A DNA stretch of 64,000 nt from Alligator mississippiensis (GCF_030867095.1 NC_081831.1:20312001-20376000), one strand, 5' to 3'. Positions 12,271-25,654 are shown, counted from the stretch's first letter. The notes: a model not told the origin generated them from the sequence alone. Translations and numbers: made by a program.

Positions 12271-15200
12271 TCTAGCTGCAGCTTAATTTTTTTTCACTGC
12301 ATTTGGAGCACAGCATCTGCAAAAGGGCAGAAAACCCCTTGCCCCTGACACAGGCTGGGTGACCATAGAATAAGGGTGACCTGGTCACTGAGGGCTCTAA
12401 GGCAGACGTGCGTAGGTGAGCGTGGGTGGGAATCATGGTTGTGCAAAGCAACTGTTGTACTGGGTAGAAAAATCCAATCCTCCTGAGGCTGCTGAGGCCA
12501 GGAGTGCTGCCTCTGCAAGGGTAGCAAGGCTGTGCGTAATCATCACAGATGATGCAGCCCCTCACTAGCAGGCAGTGCCATGCCCTTGACTCTGACCTCC
12601 TTAGTAACAATCACATCAGTCCCCTGAAAGAGAAATGTGTCTGCGAGCCATTCAGTAGGTACCATGGACCCAATGCATTCCAGTACCAGGGCTAAGGACA
12701 GGGGCAAAGGGCTCCCCACATCCTGGGAGTTGATTCAACTCCTATACAGGTCAGGGGAGATGGGGCCTCTGACAGACGGGAAGTATGCAGGGCATAGGGG
12801 TTCCTCAGCCACCCCACCTCTATGCCTGGCCTGCCATGAGTACAGGCACTGAGCCAGCGCTATTCTTGCATGAGACCCCCTGTATAACTAGCTCTTCATA
12901 CCCCAGTGTGAAAAGGATCTGCAGCTTTCTCCACCGACCCAGAACACACAGGGGTGCCATATGGGGGCCAGAGCAGGAATACCCCCAGAGCAGCTCCACT
13001 GGGGTAATGAAGGCAAGACTCTTTTGCAGGGAGATGGAGGGGGGAGTGCTACATAGCTGCAGGCCCATCAGTCCTACTTCCCCAGCATGCTAGGATGCAA
13101 GAGCTGTGCAACCCAGCACACAGGGATGGCACAAATGACAAGAAAACAGAGTTTCCCCCAGTCCAAACCTCTCCCACCATTGCAACAGCAAGGCAGTTTG
13201 ACAGCATGGCTGCTGCAACAGGAACCGTTTGCCCACTCCTCCTCCTCTGATGCTCCCCTCAGTACCTTCCTGTAATCTGCAAGGCTCCCTGACTACTCAG
13301 CATGACCAAATCACTCACTGCAGCATCAGGCAAATAAACTCCAAGGGACGCACCTGCCCCTTCCCCCAAGCTCTGCCCCTACTCTACTGCAGACAGGGAA
13401 CTCCTGGCCTCCAGGTGCTGCACAGAAGCTGGTACTTCCCCTTCTTGAGGGGGATTTGGGGGTTTTCTGCCAGATGCATCCTCTTGCCAGGTCTTTATTC
13501 ACCAAGGGACAAAATAATTAACCCAGGTGCAAACTACAGCTGGAAAGTGCAGAGAAATCTGCCAGCAGATTGCTGAGAAACAAAAAAAAAAAACTTTCTG
13601 GCTCTGCAGTGCCTGCCTTCCCAAAGGAGTGATATGCAGACTTCATGCAGCGGGTCACTTCTCCCACCACTGCGATGCAACCTACTCTGGGGTATCGTAC
13701 TGCAGGCAACTAGCAGCCACCTGGCAAGGCTTACTATTAAGACAGGGAGAGAAGAATAGCACCCCCAGCTAGGGCCCACAGGGAGTGCACGGAGGGGCAC
13801 AAGGAACCTCCCTAAGCCCCGAGACCGAAGCACATGTTAAGATTCACATTAATCTGCACATGTCTGTTAACATCCATGCAGTGAAATGCCAGCATTTGGT
13901 TGTCAGAAAAGTGAAAACCACCTCTCCTTTCTCAGCTGTCATACTCCTGGGCATATCTGTCAGAGGCCAGCATCTGCTCCTGGGCACCCTGCAGTGCCTG
14001 CTCAGCTGAGGGGAGGGAGGGACCTGACTTCCAGCCTCTCTTATGTGGCATCTACAGGATTGTTAACCAAGTGCCAGCTGCAAGGCAGGAGCAGAAATCT
14101 GTTTCTGCACATGGCCGCTCTTACCAGTGACACAGGTGAACTACAACCCGGGGATTCCTGGTGAGGGAATTCAACCTTGAGGATCTTTTCCTGAAGATGA
14201 TGGACAAGTCAGAGACTCCAACATGACTCTGCTGCAGCTAGTGTGTAGTAAGGTGAAAAACCGGGTAGCACGAGTCACTGGAGATGAGCTGGGGAGTGTG
14301 CCCACATGACTTGCCAGGCACTGTTATTGCCCTTGTCCTACTAACCAAAGGGTTTCTGTCCACTGACCTGCAAGCAGCTCAGGTGCACAACCATGCATTG
14401 ATCACTGCCTCCTTGCTCATAGACTCAATGGCTTCACCACAGGCCATACATGACAGATCAACTCCTGCTGGCTGTGGGGCCTCCAGAGCCATGGAACAAG
14501 TGCAAAAGAGAGACCAAAAAGGCGGATTACTCTGCCTGAGGTGTCACCCCATGATGATCTGGGGGATGGAGGTCACTGGCCAAAGGGGAGGGGGAAATGG
14601 TACAGCAGCTACTGCAACCTTGGAGTAACTGCTAGTGCCCACAGCCTGTGCTGGGAAGGATCCTGGTTCCCCCAGCAAACACCCATGAGCTCCACATGGA
14701 GGGAAACACACCTTCAGGGAACTGTACCTGGCACGCTGGAAATGACACCAACCCTGTGGAAAAAGCGTTATATTAAGCTGCCCTCAGGTATGAGCAGTCC
14801 TGTTATTCATGGACTATTAACCTCAGCCTTCAGGCAATATCCATTATATCTTAAGAAATCCTAATGTACTTGGTCCTCAGTGATTCTCAAAGGGCTTTGC
14901 ACAGCTGAATAAGTAACTCTCACTATTTTACAGGCAGGGAAACTAAGGCACAAAGTCCGGAAGTTACTTGCCTCAAGTCCCCATGCAAGTCGATGGCAGA
15001 ACCAGGAACAGAACCTGGCTCCTGCTCTAGGATCCCAACACAGCAGTGCCCAAAATTCATAGACCAGCAAACCAGTGTCAGCCCTCACCATTTCAGACAG
15101 GCCACTTTGTACCTTCCTCCTCAAAGCGGGTGGAAATGGAAAATGAAAGTGGTAAATGCAAAAGGGCCCAGCATGATCCACAGACCTCACGTGGTCTCAA

Positions 15201-16741
15201 CGGAAGTGAAGTGGGGAACATCTGGGAACCGCTACCCTAACTCATATCATTGATCTCATGAACTACTGCGGCCTTGGAAAATGCTTTACTTCTCTTGGCC
15301 TATGATTAGTCAGTGTGTATATTGGAGGGAATATAGATACTGAAGGGAAAAAACACATCACAGCCACCACGCACAAAAGAAAGAGCAGGGACAGAAGAAC
15401 TGCAAGACCCAGCATCCATCCAACTGTATCATGTCTCCGGTAACATGCACAAAAAGAAGCTGCAGTCTCTATATCAGAAAATTTGGTACTAGCTAGTCTA
15501 CAAAGGGAGGAAGGAATTCCTTCCCCAGCTGAGACAATCTGCTGGCTCATGCTCTTACCCATGAGACTGTATAATCATGGCAAATTTTTACCCCATGTAA
15601 TTTTACTCCAAATGTTTCTATATTCCAAATAAATCTCTCAGGCTTTCTGAATCTTGTTGTCAACAAAATCTTGTGGCAATAAATTCCACAGGACATTACG
15701 CATTGTGGAAAGCTACGTATTATTTAATCAGTTTTGAAACTGGGAGGTAACAAATTAAATTGACCCCTTTTTCTCATCACAGAAGGAAAGATGAAAAGGA
15801 GCAATTGGGAATAAATGGAGTAAAAAGAGTAAACAGGTTCAGTCTTTGCAGTTCTTGCCAATGAAAATGTTCAGGTTTGGGGGAAACTCCATCTCTGAAT
15901 CCTTCTTATTTTTCATGTACTGTTTGTGACCAGAACTGAAAAATGGATCCCAGGTAAGGACAAAACACTGACCGAGAATCTTACAAACCCACAGTATTTG
16001 TGCACCATTTCTAAATTCACTGCATGAACTCACTTACTGTACTGCTTGCTGCTGCTGCTCTACAGAAAGCAGAAGTCTTTGAAGACCTGGCCCTGGCCCA
16101 GTGACTCTTACCTTCTTTGTCCTGAGAGGTTGTAGCTAACCTAGAAGCTAGCAGTTTGGGTTTCTGGTCTTCCTTCCTTGGGGGACTGCCGTGCAGTTCC
16201 AGGCCCCACTGATCTGATATCTGCCCAGTCACTGACAATGGCAAATGCCAGGAGGAGCAAACGAAGGCACCCCAAGGGCAGACGCCTCTTGACAGTTAAA
16301 TCTGCCATTCCAGAAGGAACCGTTTCAGGAAAGACAAGTGGGAGTGTGACTGGAAAGACATCAAAGCTGGGAGTTGATAGCTACTGACAGAGCCAACACC
16401 TGAGTCGCCCCCTCCTTGGGTATTGGAGTAACTGCCCGTTTTGGTTTCTGACCAATATCACGTTACCTGTGCTTGATTAAAAAGAAAGGAAGATGGAACG
16501 GTAGTCAGCAGAGATGGGGATTAGCATATCCAGCCATGTGTCTCACACACTTCCACAGCTACTAATTTGTCGGTCAAGTGAAGTCACCTCCTGAAACAAT
16601 TCCTGACTGTCACTTAACTAAATTTTTCCAAAGTATCTAAGAGGTTTTGAAGCCCAAATCACGCAAATGCTTTGTTGTTTTTTAAAATGGAATAAAGGCT
16701 CTGGGGTCACTTAAGCACTGATGAAAACTTTACCCCACCAT
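12271..16741. other. USP43 intron 1, middle part: no gene seen
   Basis: Non-coding apart from the MIR relic at about 14.87-15.06 kb. Frames such as 10773-11243 and 14284-14628 lack homology I can recognise. The base composition is ordinary for an intron. Confidence 0.55.
14864..15060 (+). repeat. MIR-type SINE, fairly well preserved
   Basis: Reads in order 'ctcactattttacaggcagg', 'gaaactaaggcacaaag', 'gaagttacttgcctcaag', 'gatggcagaaccagg' and 'acagaacctggctcctgctc'. These are the successive conserved blocks of MIR. It is the clearest MIR copy in the window. Confidence 0.75.
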
Positions 16742-18445
16742 AGATTTCATAGACATTAGGGCTGGAAGGGACCTCGGAAGATCATCGAATCCAGCCCCCT
16801 GCACAGAGGGCAGGAAGTCAGCTGGGGTCATAGGATCCCAGCAAGATAAGCATCCAGTTTGCTCCTGAAGGTGTTCAATGTAGGCGCTTGAACCACCTCC
16901 AGTGGCAGGCTGTTCCAGACTTTGGGGGCTCGGACAGTAAAGAAATTCTTCCTTACATCCAGCCTGAAACAGTCTTGTAGTAATTTATGACCATTCGACC
17001 TAGTAGTCATCCCTTGGGGCGCTCTGGTAAACAAACGTTCCCCCAGATACTGGTGGTCACCCCTGATAAACTTGTAGGTGGCCATCAGATCACCCCTGAG
17101 CCTGCGCTTTTCCAGGCTAAAGAGCCCCAGGGCTCTCAGCCTGTCATTGTAGGGTCTGCTTCCCTGACCTCTGATCATGCGCGTGGCTCTTCTCTGGACT
17201 CTCTCAAGCTTCTCCACATCCTTTTTTAATTGTGGAGCCCAAAACTGGACGCAGTACTCCAGCTGCAGCCTCACCAAGGCCGAGTACAAGGGGAGAATGA
17301 CGTCCTGGGATTTGCTTGAGAAGCATCTATGGATGCAAGCCAGCGTTTTGGTCGCTTTACTAGCCGCAGCATCACACTGCAGGCTCATGTTCATCTTGTG
17401 GTCAATGATGACCCCCAAGTCTCTTTCTTGCATAGTGCTAGCCAACACAGCACTGCCGAGCCTATAAGGATGCTGCGGGTTTCTCTTCCCAAGGTGGAGA
17501 ACCTTGCATTTATCAGCGTTGAACACCATCAGATTCTCATCCGCCCACTTGCTGAGCCTGTCCAGGTCAGCCTGGATCACCCGCCTGTCTTCTGGTGTGG
17601 ATGCTTTGCCCCAAAGTTTGGTGTCATCGGCGAACTTGGCCAGTCCGCTTCTGACTCCAGTGTCCACATCATTAATGAAGATGTTGAACAGTATGGGTTC
17701 AAGGACAGAGCCCTGGGGGACCCCACTGGTCACAGGACACCACGATGAGTGACTTCCATCAATTACTACCCTCTGGGTCTGACCCCGGAGCCAATTTTCC
17801 AGCCAGTGGATAGTGGAGGACCCAAGGCGACAACTGGCCAGTTTCTCCAAGAGGCGATCATGGGACACCAGATCGAAGGCTTTTTTGAAGTCAAGATATA
17901 TGACATCAATCTCATCTCCCTTGTCCAGGTGATAGGTCACCTGGTCGTAGAAGGAAATGAGATTGGTCAAGCAAGACCTACCTGCAACAAGCCCGTGCTG
18001 GCTATCCCTTAAGATGTTGGCATCGGCCAGTCCATTAAGGATGGCCTCTTTAATAAACTTTTCTAAGATCTTCCCCGGGATAGAAGTCAGGCTGATGGGC
18101 CTATAGTTAGCCGGATCCACTTTCCTCCCTTTCTTGAAGATAGGCACCACATTGGCCTTCTTCCAGTCTTCGGGCACTTCACCAGAGCGCCAAGAGTTTT
18201 CAAAGATCCGCGCTAGAGGCTGGGCTATGATGCTCGCCAGCTCCTTGAGTACCCTGGGGTGAAGATTGTCAGGGCCGGCTGACTTGAAGGTATCCAGCTT
18301 CTCAAGATGTTCCTTCATGAAGTCAGCATTAATGAAGGGCAGGGGATCACCCTCACCCGGACTTCCCTGTCCCGTAGCGGGCATGGGCGTCCCATGGGGC
18401 TGATGAAAGACCGACGCAAAGTACCTATTTAATAAACAAAGCCTT
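16742..18445 (-). mobile_element. CR1 LINE with long intact RT frame, 5'-truncated
   Basis: The minus strand carries a 548-codon open frame (18474 to 16828, stop TGA), CR1-like from about residue 14 on. Residues about 63-130 match the N-terminal RT region (SAGPDNLHPRVLKEL; PIFKKGRKVDPANYRPISL). The catalytic block YLDFKKAFD is at about 193-201, GVPQGSVL at 251-258 and FADDTKLW at 281-288. The C-terminal tail ends RSKLDAYLAGIL. A full CR1 ORF2 also has an N-terminal endonuclease; here it is missing through 5' truncation, the usual outcome of incomplete reverse transcription. A Glu replaces the Gly usually found after GVPQGSVL (residue 259). The 3' UTR is short and ends at about 16742. It is among the youngest-looking repeats here, since the frame is unbroken. 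Confidence 0.9.
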
Positions 18446-18989
18446 GTATGCTCTAGAACTGATCCAAGAATCAAACACTTAGCATATTAAGAAATTACTT
18501 TTCCAGCCGCTGTCCTGTTATTAGGACATTTGATCAGATCACATAAGCAGGTGGTTGATGTGCAGCTTTATTAGATTTAGCTGCCTCTCAGATCTCCCTC
18601 AACAGCATGCATCGAATATCTGTGTCATGTCTTGTGGACCAGTAGTATAACTTCCCATTCCCCCCAGCATATCTGTGATCTGCATTCTTATGAACTGGGA
18701 CTGCCACCCATACAGATGCTACCAAGTGGTCCTCTACACTCAGAAATATTTTCTCATTGGATCTTAACTCGTGGTGTTACTTATGCACGCTAGCACCCAT
18801 TTGAACACAAACAACTCTGCACTTAATATGCCAACAGCTTTTATGCTCAGGCAACATAAAAAAGCCAAGGTGTTCTCATTCCACCATCTCTCAGTGATGC
18901 CCACTACGATACAGGGCTCGCCCATCCCCAAGTTGCAAAGTCCACCCATTTGTGCTTCCCAAAGGCAGAAACAGACATCGCCAAACCAG
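18446..18989 (-). repeat. Possible CR1 endonuclease relic between two CR1 copies
   Basis: On the minus strand the frame 18764-19072 includes 'EPCIVVGITERWWNE' (about 18.9 kb). This resembles the CR1 endonuclease block 'IGITETWWDE'. It could be a remnant of the 5' part of the neighbouring minus-strand CR1 after an internal deletion, or an independent fragment. The remaining sequence is unassigned. Confidence 0.35.
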
Positions 18990-20167
18990 GACGCAGGAGG
19001 AGGGGTGGATGTCGTATACTTAGACTTCAGGAAGGCCTTCGATACGGTATCCCACCCCATACTGGTGAACAAGTTAAGAGGCTGTGATGTGGATGACTAC
19101 ACAGTCCGGTGGGTGGCAAATTGGCTAGAGGGTCGCACCCAAAGAGTCGTGGTGGATGGATCGGTCTCGACCTGGAAGGGTGTGGGCAGTGGGGTCCCGC
19201 AGGGCTCGGTCCTTGGACCGATACTCTTTAATGTCTTCATCAGTGACTTGGATGAGAGAGTCAAATGTACTCTGTCCAAGTTTGCAGATGACACAAAGCT
19301 ATGGGGAGAAGTGGACATGCCGGAGGGCAGGGAACAGCTGCAGGCAGACCTGGATAGGTTGGACAAGTGGGCAGAAAACAACAGGATGCAGTTCAACAAG
19401 CAGAAATGCAAAGTGCTGCACCTAGGGAGGAAAAATGTCCAGCACACCTACAGCCTAGGGAATGACCTGCTGGGTGGCACAGAGGTGGAAAGGAATCTTG
19501 GAGTCCTAGTGGACTCCAAGATGAACATGAGCCGGCAGTGTGACGAAGCCATCAGAAAAGCCAATGGCACTTTATCGTGCATCAGCAGATGCATGACGAA
19601 TAGGTCCAGGGAGGTGATACTTCCCCTCTATAGGGCGCTGGTCAGACCGCAGTTGGAGTACTGCGTGCAATTCTGGGCGCCACACTTCAAGAAGGATGCG
19701 GATAACCTGGAGAGGGTCCAGAGAAGGGCAACTCGTATGGTCAAGGGCCTGCAGACCAAGCCCTATGAGGAGAGACTAGAGAAACTGGACCTTTTCAGCC
19801 TCCGCAAGAGAAGGTTGAGAGGCGACCTTGTGGCTGCCTTTAAGTTCATCACGGGGGCACAGAAGGGAATTGGTGAGTATTTATTCACCAAGGCGCCCCC
19901 GGGGGTTACAAGAAACAATGGCCACAAGCTAGCAGAGAGCAGATTTAGATTGGACATTAGGAAGAACTTCTTCACAGTTCGAGTGGCCAAGGTCTGGAAC
20001 AGGCTCCCAAGGGAGGTGGTGCTCTCCCCTACCCTGGGGGTCTTCAAGAGGAGGTTAGACAAGTATCTAGCTGGGGTCATCTAGACCCAGCACTCTTTCC
20101 TGCCTATGCAGGGGGTCAGACTCGATGATCTATTGAGGTCCCTTCCGACCCTAACATCTATGAATCT
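18990..20167 (+). mobile_element. CR1 LINE, 3' half with intact RT frame
   Basis: From about 18990 the plus strand encodes a CR1 RT fragment that starts right at the catalytic block VVYLDFRKAFDTVSH. It continues through GVPQGSVLGPILFNVFISD and SKFADDTKLWGE, and ends KRRLDKYLAGVI with a TAG at 20082-20084. The 3' tail ends in 'ctatgaatctatgaaa', an 8-bp-type CR1 terminal repeat. About 360 codons remain of an ORF2 that is normally over 900. Upstream codons of the same open frame (18771 to about 18990) are not CR1-like. It points away from the minus-strand copy at 16742-18445 and belongs to a different CR1 subfamily. Confidence 0.9.
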
Positions 20168-20189
20168 ATGAAACCAAAGTGTAGCAGGA

Positions 20190-20960
20190 CATGAAATGAT
20201 TGTCCCTGGTCCAAGGATTCCCAGGATCTCTTGTTCCCTGGCACTGGGTCCTGCTCTGACCTATGCCTCACATGGAGGCATGGGTCCTGGCACAGGGAAG
20301 CAAAGAGTGGCACAGGAGCCAGGGATCCCTGGTGCCCCGTGGTTCCATGCGAGGACCCACACTGACCCATGCCATGCTTCTGCCTCAAGCATGGGTCAGC
20401 ACAGGTCCTGGCAAGGTGTGGACATTTTGACCCATGCCTCTGTGTGAAGAACAGGTCAGTGTGGGTCCTGACAAGGAGGCACAGGAGCTGGGGAATTCCT
20501 GGGGGCTCATGCCTCCTTGCAGGGACCTGTACCGAGTCCTGCACTGACCCAGAAGTACAGATCAGCACAGGTCCTGGTACAGGAGCCGGTGATCTCTGGT
20601 GCCCCATGACTCCACGTGGGACCTGTGATGACCTGCGTCTTTGCCTGAAGCATGAGTCAGTGCTGGTCCCAGCATGGGGGTGGGGACACAAGAGCCAGGT
20701 AAACCCTGGCACCCTGTGGCTCCATGCAGGGACCCAAACTGGCCCATTCTTCACATGGAGTCAAGGATCAGTGCAGGTCCCCCACATGGAAGCACGGGGC
20801 ACCAGGGATTAGCTCCCCACCCCCTGATGTATGATGACTTGTGTCCCTCCATAAGGTATGGGGCAGCATGAAGACCTAAGGTTGCTCGGGTCGTGGCATA
20901 GAGGCACAGGGCACTCCCCAGGTCCCACGCCTTCATGACAGGACCAGTGCAGGCTTTCCT
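20190..20960. repeat. Degenerate GC-rich tandem repeat (minisatellite-like)
   Basis: Recurrent phrases appear roughly every 100-150 bp: 'gacccatgcc', 'gcatgggtcag', 'caggtcctggcac', 'caggagccagggatccctgg', 'tgccccatggctccatgc', 'gggacc'. Units are imperfect and of uneven length. One unit contains perfect 10-bp inverted arms TGACCCATGC (20363-20372) and GCATGGGTCA (20389-20398), able to form a hairpin. Both strands stay open over long stretches (198 and 147 codons), which is expected of a stop-poor repeat and not evidence for a gene. It starts directly after the CR1 3' end. Confidence 0.7.
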
Positions 20961-23579
20961 TGCTTACAGAGATGAGTCCTGGGAATCTCTGTAAAGTGGG
21001 TAAAGCCAGGCAAGTGCTTCAGTGACTTGAGGGCCTGATCCTACTGGACTGTGTAGGATCGTGCCCCTCAAGCTCCCAGAGCATCTGCCCAAAGCTGCCC
21101 ACCCTCTCCCATCACAAAGCAAATAGACATCAGCTGCAATTAACTGGCAGGATTTACAAGTACCTTTTGTCACACCACGGACATGGTACAACACAAGGTA
21201 GGGACATCTATTTGCTTGGCATTTGTACTGCCATAAACATCGTTATGGCAGCACAAATGTGACATCTGTTTCTATGCCAACACATATTCCATTGGCAGCA
21301 GCGTAAGCATGATAGTACTGTACATCAAGAAGCTTCAGAGCTAGATGTGCTTCCATTGTGCTAGGTGCTGCACATGCAGAATGAGAGACAGCAGGGCTGG
21401 GATTTGCAAAAACACCTCAGGGAGTTGGGCACATGCTTTTCAGTGTTATTGGTGCACCAGACTCCTTCATATTCATTGCAGCTTTCATTACTCGGCTCCT
21501 TACTTGAATGCTGCATGAGATTTCCAGGGTCCACATCTGGAAATTCACCGTATCTTCTGGACCACCCTTTACTGGGTACAGGGCCACAGGCTCAGGACCT
21601 GATCCAAAGCCCATCTCACTCAGTAGAAGACTCTCCGATTACTTCAGTCAGCTCTGAACTAGGGCCTGTGTGTGCATCTATTCTAGCCCCATTAAGAGCC
21701 ATCTTCTCTCCATTAACATTGTATCTGGAAGCCTGAATTCTTTGCAGGAGGTTTACCCTTTGGTTTATGGCTGAAAAAGATGCATAAGAAAGAATTAAAA
21801 GAAAGGGCAACAACAGCAATAGGAGACTGGAACAACAAGAGGGGAAGAGAAAAGCAAGAAACAAACAAGCTGTCTTGGCCGGGCTGGACAGACAATCCAG
21901 CATCGCAACAAGCTGCCAGGATGAGCCCATTAAGGAAGAAAAGTGTTTAGTGTTGTACATTCATCCAGCCAGCAGCAAGGAATGACTGCAGCTCCCACAT
22001 GTTGCAGGAAATCCCAGGGCTTCTAACAGAAATGAAGCCAGCATCTGTGAGAAAATGTTCGCTCGCCATTTGTGTACACCAGCCAGGACAACACAGCCTG
22101 ACAAGGCAGGACAGCAGTGAGTCTGCAGGAACACTTCCATCTGCATACAGAATTTATTCCCCTGGGAAAGTCTTCCTCCGCATATGACCTCTGGCTTCCA
22201 GAGAGCCTCTTACAAGCACAGGCTGGTCAAGTGTACCCACAAGGTCAAAGTAGCTCCGGCTCAGAGTATGACTTTGTTCCTATTGTTATACACCAGACCC
22301 TCTGGTTGGTGCCATCCAGGTCCCTGGCCAGCTACCAGGGGTTGCCAGCTGGCAGATGAACAGCACTGCACGCTCAGCCAAATGAATGAGGAAGCTGAGC
22401 AGCTATTTAAGTGGGGGAAGTTATACAAGCACTGTACTTTGCTGGCATTGCTCATTGCTGGGAGAAGTCACACCACAGCCTTCACTTTGTGACCATGATA
22501 CAAGAGCCAGTCAGAGGTCTCCCACGGCTGAGATAGTCTGCTCAATACAAAGATCCCAGGTGTGGGGAGAAGCCTGAATCCAGGACTGGACTGGGCAAAA
22601 AAAGGAAAAGAGCTTCTGAGGGACAGACCAGGGTGGGGCAAGGGGGGGTACCAGCTCCCACTGCTGCATGCAGCCGTGTTGGCAAGGCAGTTGTGGTGGC
22701 AAGGCTGGAGCTGGTGATTTGCAGAGATTTTTCTCACTTTGTTGTAAAAGTTCCTCCTGCACTGTACAACCCTGCTGCACAGTGAGCTGGGAGCTACGCT
22801 CTGGTCTCTGGGAGGCAGAGTCTGCCCTGCCACCCTCCTGCCTTTTGCTCTGTGCCAAGTTCATATGGCTGCACAGCACACCCAGGCTGGGCCAGCCAGG
22901 ATAGGATTACCAAGGACATTCCTGGACACTCTTCAGGGAGCTCATACAACAAGCAATCTGTGTGTGATGCTACAGCATCAACTGCTCCCCCTCGTGCCCT
23001 CCCAGTCTCTTAGAAACAGGGAACCAGAGGGGGAGATTTTATTCTGCAGGAATGTAAAATAATCTGTGACTTCAGGGACAGCGGGATATGTTCTCAATAG
23101 GCCTCTTCATTCTCTTCCCTTCCTTCATCTCCTCACTCTACTATTTCCTAGAAACAAAGCCTGAAGTTCATGGCCAGTTCACACTGCTTTAAACATGATC
23201 ATAATCAAATGCAGAATGTGCATGAGTGGTGCAAGAAGCAGCCTTCTAACCAACAGGTGCAGCAGGGAGGGAAGGGGCAATGTGACGTGGGACAAGACAC
23301 CAGAGCTTTAATATGCTTGCCTGGCATCACAATATGGGTTTCTATCCTCGGATGGGAGCTTTCTGAAAGGCTTATTAGTTACATACATACATGAATTCCA
23401 CCCACTTGTAGCTCACAGCAAGCTCTAGGTGGGCACCTAGTACCAGGAAAATTTGGGACTGCAGCAGGTATTTTCCCACAGCCTTACATCAGCCACACTC
23501 AGGTTGCAGCTGAAGAGCAAGCTGGGCTTTGTACAGCAATGCACACTGGTCATCAGCCACCTTACTAACCATGTCCACC

Positions 23580-23705
23580 TCCTCTGTGTATCCCCATGTC
23601 ACAGGGGCAGAGGCACACTAGAGACTTGCTCAGAGTGAGGCCAGAAGAAGGACCAGGAATGGGAGCCCAAACCCCTGCCTGCTAGCCCGCTGCTCGAACC
23701 AATAA
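23580..23705 (+). repeat. MIR-type SINE relic
   Basis: The order 'cccatgtcacaggggcagaggcaca', 'gacttgctcagagtgaggcc' and 'caggaatgggagcccaaacccc' follows the MIR core and tail. Diverged; ends approximate. Confidence 0.5.
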
Positions 23706-25654
23706 TCTTCTCGACATCTCTCTCTCTCCCCAAGGCCCATGGCTAAGCAAGACTTGAGGGAAGTTTTTTGGAGGGAATTGTACAAGAATGCAAGCCCAGA
23801 AGTGCCCACTGGGTCACCAAATTCTGAGTCCGTCCTTTGCTACTGCAGATGCCCACATCCCATTCCTAACATGACATACACAGGACAAACCAGACAGTTC
23901 TGTGACAGGGTTTCAGAACAACTAGCTCACAGCAACTTCATCTAGGTTGGAACAACATTTCCCTTACAGTCCCTCATCTTTAAAAGTGAGTTCCCCCCAC
24001 CACCAAAAAAAGCCTCTAATGGATTCAACAAGTAGAAGGGGGAATCCACCCCTAGCAAAATACTGGAGTTGAGAAAAGGGGGAAATGTGTCAAGTAGTAA
24101 ACTAAAGCACCATCTGAAAACACAAAGTTCAGGGGATCCTGAGGTCTGCCTGCAAGTTACAGAATCTGTTTCTTCTTTTCAATTTGGGGAAACAACAGGA
24201 GCCCAAACAATTTAACTTTAAGAGAGGCTGCTGTCGCAGCATCTAATTTTCTGTGGGATTGTTAATCAAGTAACCTAGCAATACAGGATTTACTAAAGCA
24301 ATGGGTCAAATCATTGCCCCACTGATCTTTGCATATGCTCCAACTGCCTCAGAGTGGTCAATACCAATGATTCAGGGAATGAAAATGCCCTGCATGACAA
24401 GCCTGAGAAAGCTTCCCACGAGCAGCAGATTATGCCCTGAAATTCTTTAATTTAGAGGTCCCCAGCCCTCTCAATAAGCCTCTACAACCCCTACTGATAT
24501 TAGCAAGGATTACCTGCACCCCCATGTGGCAGAGGGAGCTAAATTTCCATAGAACAACTGCCAGAACAGTGACAGTCTTAAAATAAAAGGAACCGTGGTC
24601 TCAGATAAATAGCTTGTGAGGCTTTATAGCCCCTCATAAACCCTCCCTGCTCTCCTGCATTGCCAGAGATCTTATTTTAAAGGGAGATTAAAAACAAGAA
24701 GGAAATTCATGCCACATGCAGATAACCACCCAGAGGGTGGAAATTCAAAGTTAAGGCTGAAACATTTTTCCTCCCTCTGTGCCTAGGGATTACAGCCATC
24801 TGAGGAGGAGGGGGCCTCTGATCATTATATTTATTCAGAGAGGAATATTGTGCTCATTATTACAATAGCTGGATGCATGCTACAGGAATTAAAAACAAAT
24901 TAATTGCAACCTGTTGCTGCAGAAGCCACCCTAGCCTTCATCTCCTTCAGTCCCAGAAATGCCTCTTGCCAAGAGGCCCAGATTAAGGATGGGGAGGAGC
25001 AGGGCAGGAATGGGATCCATCCCACAAATTGCAGTGCTGACCGGGGGCAGTTCACTGGCACCACACTGAGCCAGACCCTGCATTGTCATGGCAAGCTGCA
25101 AGCCTCTCAGCTGGCTTCCCATGCAGCAGGGTGAGCCAGATCCACTACACCCAGCAGCTGCTAAAGGCTGTACCCCAACACCCGGCAGCAGTGACACTTA
25201 CACTGGTCAATTGTTAAAGGGCAGGCGGCATCCAAGCTGCCCAAGACTCTCAAGAAAAGATGGGTTAAGACCAAATCATGCAACTCTTTCTGTGCCTCAC
25301 TGGCCACAATAGTCACAGCAGCTGCTTAGATCATGCTCTAGAATGAACTTCATTCCACACTAGCAGTAGCTTGGTACACAGCCCTGCCAGCCTATAGTGG
25401 GAAGGGGCTGGGAAACCTTAATCCTAATCCAGGGCATGCCAGCTCCTCCATGCCAATCTTCACATGGGTGGCGGGGGAGGCTCAGCAAAGATCAGGGAAT
25501 AACCGAGATGTTTCATTTTCATCTTCGGAGTACTTTAGGAACTTCAAAACCACCATCAGTGAGCATTGGGGCTTCCCAGCAACGCCTAGCTGCAGAGACC
25601 TTTCCAACAAGAGTCCACCCCGGCAGTGCGAGCCAACAGAGATCCTAGGGCTGC

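Noticed and set aside
18771-18989. N-terminal 70 codons of the 437-codon plus-strand frame
   Set aside because: They are continuous with the CR1 frame but not CR1-like. The element starts at about 18990, so these codons are flanking sequence that happens to be open.
20158-20812. Frames of 198 and 147 codons on opposite strands
   Set aside because: They are made of the degenerate tandem repeat, which is poor in stops in every frame. No domain is visible.
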